Shown here: one piece after another, positions 51,191-58,977 of the stretch
Layout of the letters: every line of letters begins with the position of its first letter
How positions within the stretch are numbered: the stretch's first letter is position 1
Assembly: GCA_031422295.1 (NCBI GenBank)
Contig: JANOQM010000082.1
Span: 1 to 64,000, forward strand
DNA: 64,000 nucleotides
Source of the DNA: JANOMH01 sp031422295
GTDB lineage: Bacteria > Pseudomonadota > Alphaproteobacteria > Rhodobacterales > Rhodobacteraceae
Direction: 5' to 3'
Made by a program: the position numbers and the translations under genes
The notes under the pieces: model-generated
Database searches by the model: none
Seen by the model: only the letters and a program-made list of their open reading frames with translations
What the model was told of the DNA's origin: nothing

Positions 51191-51766
51191 TTAGCTGGCG
51201 ACCTGAAATTCGACCCGGCGGTTGCTATCTGCATCCGGATCAGCGGCATCAAACGGAAAGGCCTCGCCGACGCCCGATGCATCCAGCCGCGCCGCATCGA
51301 CACCGCATTCCTCGACCAGATGGCGCTTGACCTCTTCGGCACGCAACAGGGACAGGCCCTGATTATAACTGTCCGACCCTTTGGCATCGGTATGGCCAAC
51401 AATCCGGAACAGGGGAATATCGGTGGCGTTCAACGCCTCGCATAACGACGTCAACTTGACCTTTTCACTATCGCGCAGGGCGGCCGAATCGAATTCAAAG
51501 GCAATCTGGAAATTGATCTGCGCATCAGCGGCAACTTCGATGTAATCAGGGGCGGGTTCGATGGCGATGGCGCTATCTTCGACGATTGCATCAGTTGCGG
51601 GTTCTTCGGCCGGGGTCAGGACCAGACCACGGGTTTGCTGGTTTTCAAACAGGGCCTGCAATTGCTCGGCCGTCAGGGTTGACGCATCCTGAGCCTGCGC
51701 CAGACCAGAGGCGGCGATCATCGCGAGGCTGCACAGCAGTCGGCTGGGAATACGACCGTAATTCAT
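51191..51766 (-). CDS. OmpA-family periplasmic protein
   Basis: A 191-residue protein with a signal peptide cleaved near GLAQAQ and a short acidic linker. The OmpA-type peptidoglycan-binding domain (about 85-190) shows FEFDSAAL, GHTDAKGSD, LSLLRAEEVKRHL and the end SNRRVEFQV. It lies 30 bp upstream of ppkA on the same strand, so the two probably share a transcript. It may couple the kinase sensor domain to the wall. Confidence 0.88.
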   Translation of the reverse strand: MNYGRIPSRLLCSLAMIAASGLAQAQDASTLTAEQLQALFENQQTRGLVLTPAEEPATDAIVEDSAIAIEPAPDYIEVAADAQINFQIAFEFDSAALRDSEKVKLTSLCEALNATDIPLFRIVGHTDAKGSDSYNQGLSLLRAEEVKRHLVEECGVDAARLDASGVGEAFPFDAADPDADSNRRVEFQVAS

Positions 51767-51968
51767 AGTATGACCCTCGATCTTGTAAGAACATGAAAGT
51801 AATACCTGATCCTAATCCAGTCGCTGTCACATCACAACGGCTCAATAGGCGCGATTGCAGACACAAAAGGTTTCGATCTGCGCAGTCCAGACTTGCGTCA
51901 AACCAGCAGACGGGCCTAAATCCAGCCAGCGACGTTTTTCGCAGGTCCCGTTTAGGAAATGGTACAAT
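51767..51968. promoter_or_regulatory. Divergent intergenic region, OmpA-ppkA / M15 peptidase
   Basis: This is 202 bp between divergent starts. A frame is open from 51855 into the peptidase gene but carries no protein similarity. AGGAAA near 51953-51958 is the ribosome binding site of the TTG start at 51969. Promoters for both directions must lie here; none is clear enough to call. Confidence 0.35.
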
Positions 51969-52823
51969 TTGAAACTGATCCCCGCCATTGTCGTTGCCGT
52001 CGCTATCATTATTGCGGCGTTGATTTATGTCTTTGTGCCGATGCTCATGTCGGGTGCCGGGGTGCCAATCGGCGGCGGATCGGTCGATAGCGCGGCCCGG
52101 ATCGAACTGGAATTAATGCGTGGCGAAGTCGAGGATATCAAGGCCGCCAATGTCGAAATGGCCGATCAGCTGAACACAATCGCGGGCCAGATTGCGATGT
52201 TGCAGGCAGGCCCGATGACCCCGACCATAGATGGTCAGGTCGCGCGGGCGCCCCAGTTGGGCCCCAACACATTGATTGATGCCTATGATCAGGTGGTGCT
52301 GGTCGCCGCCCGGCGTAACCTGAATGCCGGTTTGACCGTGCCCACCCCCAGCTTTCTGATCGAAACGTTGGGCCGCCCGCGCGAAGTGCTGGGCGACGAT
52401 TGTGCCTCAATGGAAAACACGCGCCTGGCCGCTTTGCTGACCACCCGGCGGGTCGGGCCGATCGAGGTAACAATGCTGGAACCAGCGCTGGAATCGCTGG
52501 ACCGGATATTTGCGACGATCCAAAGCGTTGATCCAGACTTGTATGACCGGATCAGCACTGCCGGGGCTTTATGTGTCCGGCGCATCCGGGGCAGCACCAG
52601 TTCGGTGTCGACCCATTCCTTCGGGCTGGCGCTGGATATCAATATCGACGGCGTGCTCGACACCCTTGGCGATGACCGCACCCAATTGGGACTGACCATT
52701 CTGTCAGACTTTTTCAATGCCGAAGGCTGGGTCTGGGGGGCGGCCTATTCCCGCGAGGACAGCATGCATTTTGAAGTCAGCCGGGAAAAGGTCGAAGAAT
52801 GGGTTGCTGCGGGCAACCTGTGA
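51969..52823 (+). CDS. Membrane-anchored M15-family peptidase (VanY-like)
   Basis: A 284-residue protein from a TTG start at 51969 (AGGAAA 9-10 bp upstream). One N-terminal membrane helix (about 4-28) and a short coiled coil (about 45-75) precede a C-terminal M15 zinc peptidase domain. The zinc ligands are visible in STHSFGLALDI (His and Asp) and in DSMHFEVS (His). M15 enzymes cut peptidoglycan stem peptides. The neighbouring T6SS suggests a role in opening the wall for the secretion apparatus, as reported for TagX in Acinetobacter; here it is inference. The helix anchors it in the inner membrane facing the periplasm. Confidence 0.85.
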   Translation: MKLIPAIVVAVAIIIAALIYVFVPMLMSGAGVPIGGGSVDSAARIELELMRGEVEDIKAANVEMADQLNTIAGQIAMLQAGPMTPTIDGQVARAPQLGPNTLIDAYDQVVLVAARRNLNAGLTVPTPSFLIETLGRPREVLGDDCASMENTRLAALLTTRRVGPIEVTMLEPALESLDRIFATIQSVDPDLYDRISTAGALCVRRIRGSTSSVSTHSFGLALDINIDGVLDTLGDDRTQLGLTILSDFFNAEGWVWGAAYSREDSMHFEVSREKVEEWVAAGNL

Positions 52824-52841
52824 CCGGACCCGCCCCAAGCG

Positions 52842-53303
52842 TCACAATGGCAAAGCAACCGTCGATTTAATCTCTTCCATCGACAGCAATGCAGTCACAT
52901 TATGCACCCGCACTTCGGCAATCAGAGCCTGATAGAATACATCATAAGCCCGCGCATTGCGGACCCGGACCTTTAGAATATAGTCAATATCCCCCGCCAA
53001 CCGATGCGCCTCTTGCACTTCGGGCCGGGCCTGCAAGGCACGCAGGAATTTGGCCTGCCATTCGACTTCATGTTCCGAAGTCCTTATTAACACAAAGAAA
53101 GTTGCGTCAAACCCCAAAGCCTCGGCATCCAGCAGCACGGTTTGCTGTTTGATGACCCCCGCCTCTTTCATTTTGCGAATGCGGTTCCAAACGGGGGTCT
53201 TGGATGACCCCACTGCCTTGGCGATATCGTCCAAAGACCGGTCTGCATCGCGTTGCAGTTCAACAAGAATTTTCCGGTCCATCTCATCGGCGCGAAACGT
53301 CAT
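52842..53303 (-). CDS. Lrp/AsnC family transcriptional regulator
   Basis: A 153-residue Lrp/AsnC protein. The N-terminal winged-helix part is DEMDRKILVELQRDADRS, then SSKTPVWNRIRKMKEAGVI, followed by a RAM ligand domain (about 70-150; GDIDYILKVRV). It diverges from cysG across 140 bp, so it is probably the direct regulator of the sulfate assimilation operon, perhaps with an amino acid such as cysteine as effector. Specificity is inferred from position only. Confidence 0.92.
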   Translation of the reverse strand: MTFRADEMDRKILVELQRDADRSLDDIAKAVGSSKTPVWNRIRKMKEAGVIKQQTVLLDAEALGFDATFFVLIRTSEHEVEWQAKFLRALQARPEVQEAHRLAGDIDYILKVRVRNARAYDVFYQALIAEVRVHNVTALLSMEEIKSTVALPL

Positions 53304-53443
53304 TCCTGCTTCTCCTCAATATGCAAACAATCCGGGCTTTTCCTGACCAGATACGAACATACGTCCTTATCTACGCGATGCAATAGCCAAATATCGGGAA
53401 ATTGTTCTATATAGAGGGTGTCAGACAAAAGGCCCGCACGGAT
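53304..53443. promoter_or_regulatory. Lrp / cysG divergent promoter region
   Basis: This 140-bp gap is A+T-rich for this genome. It includes the imperfect palindrome ACGAACATACGT near 53353-53364 and TATATAG near 53410. Lrp-type regulators usually bind A+T-rich inverted repeats between themselves and their target. I cannot define the operator exactly. Confidence 0.35.
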
Positions 53444-54835
53444 ATGCAGCACTTCCCCATCTTTCTGGCCGTCGCTGGCCGCAGGATCGTCGTCTCGGGC
53501 GGCGGGGAAACCGCGTTGGCCAAACTGCGGTTACTGCTCAAGACCGAGGGGCATCTGTCAGTTTTTGCCGCAAAACCTACAGCTGATGTTGAACGGCTGG
53601 CGGCGACACAACAGATCACGCTGATCCGCCGCCCGTTGGCCCCCGGTGATGCCCTTTGCGCCGTGCTGTTTTATGCCGCCAATGATGACGCGACCGAGGA
53701 TGCCCGCGTGGCCGCCCTCGCCCGCGCTGACGGCGCGTTGGTCAATATCGTCGATAACCTCGCCGACAGCGCCTTTATCACCCCGGCGATTGTGGACCGC
53801 GACCCGTTAGTCATTGCGATTGGCACCGAAGGAGCCGCCCCGGTGCTGGCCCGCGCGATCAAAGCTGATCTTGAGGCGCGCCTGCCGGTGCAACTGGGTG
53901 TGTTGGCGCGGATTGGCAAAGCATTCCGGCACGCCGCCGACGCCCTGCCGATGGGCCGCAAACGACGCGATTTCTGGGGTGATTATTACTTTAAGTCTGG
54001 GCCACAGGCACTTGAAACTGCTGGGCAACGTGGGGCACGGGATGCTCTGGAAACCCTATTGGACCAACACCTGACAACTGCCTCAAAGCTGGGCCATGTC
54101 GATCTGGTGGGCGCAGGCCCCGGCGACCCGGAATTGCTGACACTCAAGGCCCGCAAGGCGCTGGATGCCGCCGATGTTGTGATCTACGACCGGCTGGTCA
54201 CGCCCGAAATCCTTGAACTGGCCCGGCGCGAGGCGCTGATGATTGATGCGGGCAAGGAAGGGTTCGGGTCGTCGATGGCGCAGGACGACATCAATGCGCT
54301 GATCGTCGCACATGCCCAAAACGGGGCCTTGGTGGTGCGGCTGAAATCCGGCGATCCGACCGTTTTCGGGCGGCTGGACGAAGAAATCCAAGCCATCGAA
54401 AACGCTGGCATCAGCTACCGCATCATCCCCGGCATCACCGCCGCCAGCGCCGCAGTGGCGGGTATCGGCCAAAGCCTGACGCAACGGGGCCGCAACTCGG
54501 CCGTCCGGTTCCTGACCGGGCACGATACCAAAGGTTTCGCCGATCATGACTGGCGCGCCTTGGCCCGGCCCGGACAGGTCGCCGCGATTTACATGGGCAA
54601 GAAATCCGCCCGGTTCATCCAGGGGCGGCTGTTGATGCACGGGGCCGATCCCGCAACCCCGGTGACAGTGATCGAAAATGCGTCCCGCCCCGATCAGCGC
54701 ATTCTATCCTGCAGCTTGGCCGATCTGGAACCTACGCTGACCGGTGCCAAACTGACCGGCCCGGCCCTGACGCTTTACGGCCTCGCCCCGCGCCACGCCG
54801 CCGCCCTGACCCAACCACAGGAGATTGCATTATGA
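53444..54835 (+). CDS. cysG: Siroheme synthase CysG
   Basis: A 463-residue trifunctional enzyme. The N-terminal dehydrogenase/ferrochelatase half begins with MQHFPIFLAVAGRRIVVSGGG (NAD-binding GGG), and the C-terminal uroporphyrinogen-III methyltransferase half has DLVGAGPGDPELLTLKA near residue 221, VRLKSGDPTVFGR and YRIIPGITAASAA. It makes the siroheme needed by the sulfite reductase encoded two genes downstream. The ATG at 53444 matches the family start. The stop overlaps the DUF2849 start (ATGA at 54832). Confidence 0.96.
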   Translation: MQHFPIFLAVAGRRIVVSGGGETALAKLRLLLKTEGHLSVFAAKPTADVERLAATQQITLIRRPLAPGDALCAVLFYAANDDATEDARVAALARADGALVNIVDNLADSAFITPAIVDRDPLVIAIGTEGAAPVLARAIKADLEARLPVQLGVLARIGKAFRHAADALPMGRKRRDFWGDYYFKSGPQALETAGQRGARDALETLLDQHLTTASKLGHVDLVGAGPGDPELLTLKARKALDAADVVIYDRLVTPEILELARREALMIDAGKEGFGSSMAQDDINALIVAHAQNGALVVRLKSGDPTVFGRLDEEIQAIENAGISYRIIPGITAASAAVAGIGQSLTQRGRNSAVRFLTGHDTKGFADHDWRALARPGQVAAIYMGKKSARFIQGRLLMHGADPATPVTVIENASRPDQRILSCSLADLEPTLTGAKLTGPALTLYGLAPRHAAALTQPQEIAL

Positions 54836-55131
54836 GCCGAGGATTCACTCCAAAAGTCGTGACTGCCAATGCCCTGCTGGAAGGCGACGCTGTCTGGCTG
54901 ACCGAAGACGACCGCTGGACCCGCGATATGCATCAGGCCGAACTGATCGAGGACGAGGCCCATGCCGATATCCGCCTGCTGTTTGGTGCCGCGCAGCGCA
55001 ACACCGTTGTCGGCGTCTATCTGGTCGATGCCAAGGCTGGCCCAAACGGCCCGGAACCTGTGCATTTCCGCGAAACATTCCGCACCCGCGGCCCGTCCAA
55101 CTATGCCCATGGCAAGCAGGTAGAGCTTTAA
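54832..55131 (+). CDS. DUF2849 family protein
   Basis: A 99-residue DUF2849 protein, beginning MSRGFTPKVVTANALLEGD and ending YAHGKQVEL. This small family is encoded between cysG and cysI in many alphaproteobacteria, and its function is not established. Coupled to cysG by a 4-bp overlap and followed after 2 bp by the sulfite reductase gene; a role in siroheme or reductase maturation would fit the position. Confidence 0.88.
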   Translation: MSRGFTPKVVTANALLEGDAVWLTEDDRWTRDMHQAELIEDEAHADIRLLFGAAQRNTVVGVYLVDAKAGPNGPEPVHFRETFRTRGPSNYAHGKQVEL

Positions 55132-55133
55132 TC

Positions 55134-56801
55134 ATGTATGTTTACAACGACTTCGACGAATCGTTTGTCCGCGAACGCGTGGCCCAGTTCCGTGCGCAGG
55201 TTGACCGCCGGATTGACGGGTCACTGACCGAGGACGAGTTTCGCCCTTTGCGCCTGATGAATGGTCTGTATCTGCAACTGCACGCCTATATGCTGCGTGT
55301 CGCCATTCCCTATGGCACGCTGAACCCACATCAGATGCGGCAACTGGCAATGATTGCCGACCGGTGGGACAAGGGCTATGGCCATTGGACCACCCGGCAG
55401 AATATCCAGTATAACTGGCCCAAGCTGGCCGATGTGCCCGACATGCTGCAAGCTTTGGCCGATGTTGGCATGCACGCGATCCAGACCAGCGGCAACACCA
55501 TCCGCAATGTCACCGCCGACCATTTCGCCGGGGCCGCAGCGGACGAGATCGAAGACCCGCGCCCGGTGGCTGAGTTGTTGCGCCAATGGTCCACCGACCA
55601 TCCGGAGTTCCAATTCCTGCCCCGCAAGTTCAAAATCGCCGTGACCGGGAGTCCGAATGACCGGGCGGTGACCAAGGCACATGATATCGGGTTGCGAATG
55701 ATCACCCGCGACGGCGAACATGGCTTTGAAGTCATCGTCGGCGGTGGATTGGGGCGCACCCCGATGATCGGCAAGGTGATCCGCGATTTCCTGCCCAAGG
55801 CCGATCTGCTGCCTTATTGCGAGGCGATTGTCAGCGTTTACAACGTCTTGGGCCGCCGGGATAACAAATACAAAGCCCGGATCAAGATCACCGTGTTTGA
55901 AAACGGGCTGGACGTGTTCCGCAATCTGGTCGAGGCCAAGTTTCTCGACACCCGCGCCGCGTTCACTGGTATCGATCAGGAAATCCTCAAATCCATCGAG
56001 GCGCAGTTCACCCCGCCCGCCTTCAAAACCGCTGGTTTAGATGGATACGAAGCCGCCCGCATGGCCAACCCTGCCTTTCGCTCCTGGACCGATACCAATC
56101 TGGCCGCGCACAAAGCGCCGGGTTACTCAATCGTGTCCGTCTCGATCAAGAAACACGGCGCCACCCCCGGCGATTGTTCATCCGCCCAGATGCGAGTGCT
56201 GGCCGATCTGGCCGAAACCTATGGCCATAGTGAGTTGATCATCAGCCACGAGCAGAACGTGATCCTGCCGCATGTGCATAAATCCGATCTGGCGGCGGTG
56301 TATCAGGCCCTGCGCGCCGTCGATCTGGCCACCGCCAATATCGGCCTGATCAGCGATATCATCGCCTGCCCCGGCATGGATTATTGCGCGCTTGCTACCG
56401 CCCGGTCGATCCCGATTGCTCAGGAAATCGCGGTCCGGTTTGACGAGTTGAAACTGGAGCATGAAATCGGCCCGCTCAAGATCAAGATTAGCGGCTGCAT
56501 CAACGCTTGCGGCCATCACCACGTTGGCCATATCGGGATTCTGGGGCTCGACCGCGCCGGGGTCGAAAATTACCAAGTCACCATCGGCGGCGACCATACC
56601 GAAACCGCCGTGATTGGCGAACGGGCCGGGCCGGGGTTCAGCGCCGAGGATATCGTGCCCGCGATTGAGCGGCTGGTGCTGGGCTACCTCGATCTGCGCC
56701 TGTCACAAGAGGAGACTTTCATTGACACATTCCGCCGCATCGGCATGGACCCGTTCAAAGCCGTCCTCTATCCCGCATTGGAGAAATCCGATGCAGCTTG
56801 A
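55134..56801 (+). CDS. cysI: Siroheme-dependent nitrite/sulfite reductase (CysI-like)
   Basis: A 555-residue ferredoxin-type nitrite/sulfite reductase. The [4Fe-4S]-siroheme cysteines are visible in IIACPGMDYCALATAR and KISGCINACGHHHVG. The N-terminal half contains GYGHWTTRQNIQYNWPKL. In this operon it reduces sulfite to sulfide for cysteine synthesis, probably taking electrons from the reductase or a ferredoxin. The open frame reaches back to 54825 but family similarity begins at 55134. It overlaps cysH by 11 bp. Confidence 0.93.
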   Translation: MYVYNDFDESFVRERVAQFRAQVDRRIDGSLTEDEFRPLRLMNGLYLQLHAYMLRVAIPYGTLNPHQMRQLAMIADRWDKGYGHWTTRQNIQYNWPKLADVPDMLQALADVGMHAIQTSGNTIRNVTADHFAGAAADEIEDPRPVAELLRQWSTDHPEFQFLPRKFKIAVTGSPNDRAVTKAHDIGLRMITRDGEHGFEVIVGGGLGRTPMIGKVIRDFLPKADLLPYCEAIVSVYNVLGRRDNKYKARIKITVFENGLDVFRNLVEAKFLDTRAAFTGIDQEILKSIEAQFTPPAFKTAGLDGYEAARMANPAFRSWTDTNLAAHKAPGYSIVSVSIKKHGATPGDCSSAQMRVLADLAETYGHSELIISHEQNVILPHVHKSDLAAVYQALRAVDLATANIGLISDIIACPGMDYCALATARSIPIAQEIAVRFDELKLEHEIGPLKIKISGCINACGHHHVGHIGILGLDRAGVENYQVTIGGDHTETAVIGERAGPGFSAEDIVPAIERLVLGYLDLRLSQEETFIDTFRRIGMDPFKAVLYPALEKSDAA

Positions 56802-57546
56802 TGTCATATCGACCGAATTGTCCCCGGTGCAGGAACGCGTCAACGACCTGAACAAACGCTACAAACACCATGGCGCAACTGCGGTGATCGAACGGGCGCT
56901 CACTGACCCGCAGGTCGGCAAACTGGCGCTGGTCAGCTCTTTCGGCGCGGAATCCGTGGTCCTGCTGCATCTGATATCAATCATGGACCGCAATACGCCG
57001 GTGATTTTCATCGACACCGAAATGCTGTTCGCCGAAACCCTGACCTATCAGGCCGAACTGGCCGAACGTCTGCGGCTGACCGATGTGCGGATCATCAAAC
57101 CCCGGCGAGAGGATGTATTCGTGCGCGATAACGAAGGGTTGCTGCACCTGCACGACCCCGACGCCTGCTGCCACATGCGCAAGACCGAGCCGCTGCAACG
57201 CGCCTTAAGTGGCTTTGACGCATGGATCACCGGGCGCAAACGCTACCAGGGCAAAACCCGCGCCGCGATTGATTTCTTTGAGAACGAAGATGACCACCGG
57301 ATCAAAGTGAACCCGCTGGCGCATTGGGGCAGCAGTGATTTGCAAGAATATATCACCGAAAACCGGCTGCCCCGGCATCCACTGGTGGCCAAGGGCTATC
57401 CGTCGATCGGCTGCGCCCCCTGCACCACCCGGGTGAATGATGGCGAAGACCCGCGTGCTGGCCGCTGGCGCGATCTGGAGAAAGAGGAATGCGGCATTCA
57501 CATTGTCGATGGCAAGATCGTGCGTACAGCCAGTGCAGCGGCGTGA
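56791..57546 (+). CDS. cysH: Adenylyl-sulfate (APS) reductase CysH
   Basis: A 251-residue CysH. The PP-loop-like SSFGAESVVLLHL lies near residue 49, RKRYQGKTR near residue 148, and there are two Cys pairs, DACCHMRK (near 124) and IGCAPCTTRV (near 208). The CC...CxxC set binds a [4Fe-4S] cluster and marks plant-type/assimilatory APS reductase rather than PAPS reductase. It makes sulfite for the CysI-like enzyme. The ATG at 56791 lies inside the cysI 3' end, so translation is coupled. Confidence 0.95.
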   Translation: MQLDVISTELSPVQERVNDLNKRYKHHGATAVIERALTDPQVGKLALVSSFGAESVVLLHLISIMDRNTPVIFIDTEMLFAETLTYQAELAERLRLTDVRIIKPRREDVFVRDNEGLLHLHDPDACCHMRKTEPLQRALSGFDAWITGRKRYQGKTRAAIDFFENEDDHRIKVNPLAHWGSSDLQEYITENRLPRHPLVAKGYPSIGCAPCTTRVNDGEDPRAGRWRDLEKEECGIHIVDGKIVRTASAAA

Positions 57547-57557
57547 AGGAGCAGATG

Positions 57558-57971
57558 ATGATCGTCACCGATACCGGCTTTGCCCCCGACGACTGGACCG
57601 CCCCCTTTGTCGCTTTGGCTGACCTTGCGGCCAATGACGACGGGCACGCGCTGGCCGTCGATTTGGCAAATACCGACGATCCCGCCGCACTGCGCGACCG
57701 GCTGGCGCATATCGACCTGATCCGCGTCGCATTCCCCAGCTTTAGCGACGGGCGCGGCTTTACCATCGCGCGCACCTTGCGCAGCATGGGTTATTGCGGG
57801 CGGCTCCGTGCCGCAGGGCACATCATCGCCGATCAATATGCGATGGCCCGGCGCGACGGATTTGACGAGGTTGAAATCAGCGATGATCTGGCAGCCCGGC
57901 AGACGCAGGACCAATGGCTTGCCCGTGCAAACTGGCGTGCCCATGATTATCAGCGGCGGTTGCGCGGCTGA
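57558..57971 (+). CDS. DUF934 family protein
   Basis: A 137-residue DUF934 protein. The characteristic segments are VAFPSFSDGRGFTIARTLR near residue 60 and GHIIADQYAMARRDGFDEVE near residue 85. The family is almost always linked to sulfite reductase genes (sometimes called CysX-like or an oxidoreductase partner), and its role is not established. GAAGGA is 7 bp upstream of the ATG at 57558; the ATG at 57555 is a weaker alternative. Confidence 0.9.
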   Translation: MIVTDTGFAPDDWTAPFVALADLAANDDGHALAVDLANTDDPAALRDRLAHIDLIRVAFPSFSDGRGFTIARTLRSMGYCGRLRAAGHIIADQYAMARRDGFDEVEISDDLAARQTQDQWLARANWRAHDYQRRLRG

Positions 57972-58023
57972 TCCCCCCTTATTGCCTAAACCGGAGCGCG
58001 GCGCTAAGGCCGCAGTGAACATC

Positions 58024-58836
58024 ATGACCGAGACCAGTGTGAACACCCTGACCCCCAAAGCCCCGACCCAGCCGGATGCGCAAACCATCACGGCGGTGAC
58101 GCATTACACCGACCAACTGTTTTCATTCCGGGTGACCCGGCCAAAATCGCTGCGCTTCCGGTCCGGCGAGTTCGTGATGATCGGGCTGATCGGCGACAAT
58201 GGCAAACCCCTGCTGCGGGCCTATTCCATCGCCTCGCCGTCCTGGGATGACGAACTGGAGTTCTATTCGATCAAAGTCCCTGATGGCCCGCTGACCAGCC
58301 GGCTCCAGCATATCAAGGTCGGTGACCCGCTGATCCTGCGGCCCAAACCGGTGGGCACATTGGTGCATGACGCGATCCTGCCCGGCAAACGGCTGTATTT
58401 CTTTGCCACCGGCACCGGTTTTGCGCCCTTCGCCAGCCTGTTGCGCGAACCTGAAACCTATGAACGGTTTGATCAGGTGATCATCACCCATACCTGCCGC
58501 GACGTGGCCGAACTGACCTATGGGCGGACCCTGGTGGAAAGTCTGGCCCAAGACCCGCTGATCGGCGAGTTGATCGCAGGCAAGCTGCGCTACTATCCGA
58601 CTACCACGCGCGAGGTCAGCCCGAAAATGGGCCGGATCACGACGCTGATCGAAAACGGCACCCTGTTCAACGACCTCGGCGTGCCGCCGCTGAACTCCGA
58701 AACCGACCGGGCCATGGTCTGCGGCTCGCTTGCGTTCAATCTGGACATAAAGGCTTTGCTGGAACGGGCGGGCCTGCATGAAGGGGCCAATTCCGAACCC
58801 GGTGAATTTGTGATCGAAAAGGCGTTTGTCGGTTGA
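58024..58836 (+). CDS. fpr: Ferredoxin/flavodoxin-NADP reductase
   Basis: A 270-residue FNR-like flavoprotein. FAD-binding segments are RSGEFVMIGL and LLRAYSIASPSWDD, and the NADP side shows FATGTGFAPFASLLREP and MVCGSLAF. It has no attached iron-sulfur domain. As last gene of the cys operon it probably supplies electrons through ferredoxin to the sulfite reductase. The ATG at 58024 was chosen over an upstream opening in the same frame, which overlaps the DUF934 gene. Confidence 0.93.
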   Translation: MTETSVNTLTPKAPTQPDAQTITAVTHYTDQLFSFRVTRPKSLRFRSGEFVMIGLIGDNGKPLLRAYSIASPSWDDELEFYSIKVPDGPLTSRLQHIKVGDPLILRPKPVGTLVHDAILPGKRLYFFATGTGFAPFASLLREPETYERFDQVIITHTCRDVAELTYGRTLVESLAQDPLIGELIAGKLRYYPTTTREVSPKMGRITTLIENGTLFNDLGVPPLNSETDRAMVCGSLAFNLDIKALLERAGLHEGANSEPGEFVIEKAFVG

Positions 58837-58887
58837 TACAGCCGCCTTCCCATTCTTTTGTTCTCAAATATCCCGGGGGGGCGTAGC

Positions 58888-58902
58888 GGGGGCAGCGCCC
58901 CC
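58888..58902 (+). repeat. Hairpin of a Rhodobacterales-type intergenic repeat
   Basis: GGGGGC-AGC-GCCCCC forms a 6-bp G-C stem (58888-58893/58897-58902) inside ctcaaatatcccggggggg...gcgggggcagcgccccc, followed by ATCTTATTCTT. It lies 51 bp after fpr and could end the cys operon. Such CCCGGGGGG...GGGGGCAGAGCCCCC-like blocks recur after genes in many Rhodobacterales (recalled, not searched). Confidence 0.5.
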
Positions 58903-58923
58903 ATCTTATTCTTCCACCGCAAT

Positions 58924-58958
58924 AAAAAAAGCCGCCCAGGTTGCCCTGCGCGGCTTTT
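58924..58958 (-). terminator. Strong rho-independent terminator
   Basis: On the minus strand AAAAGCCGC...GCGGC with an inner CAGG/CCTG pair is followed by seven T. It lies 20 bp after the stop of the Ala/Glu-repeat gene. The reverse direction also ends in TTTT, so it may work for the fpr operon as well. Confidence 0.8.
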
Positions 58959-58977
58959 GACTTTTGAAACGATCCGA

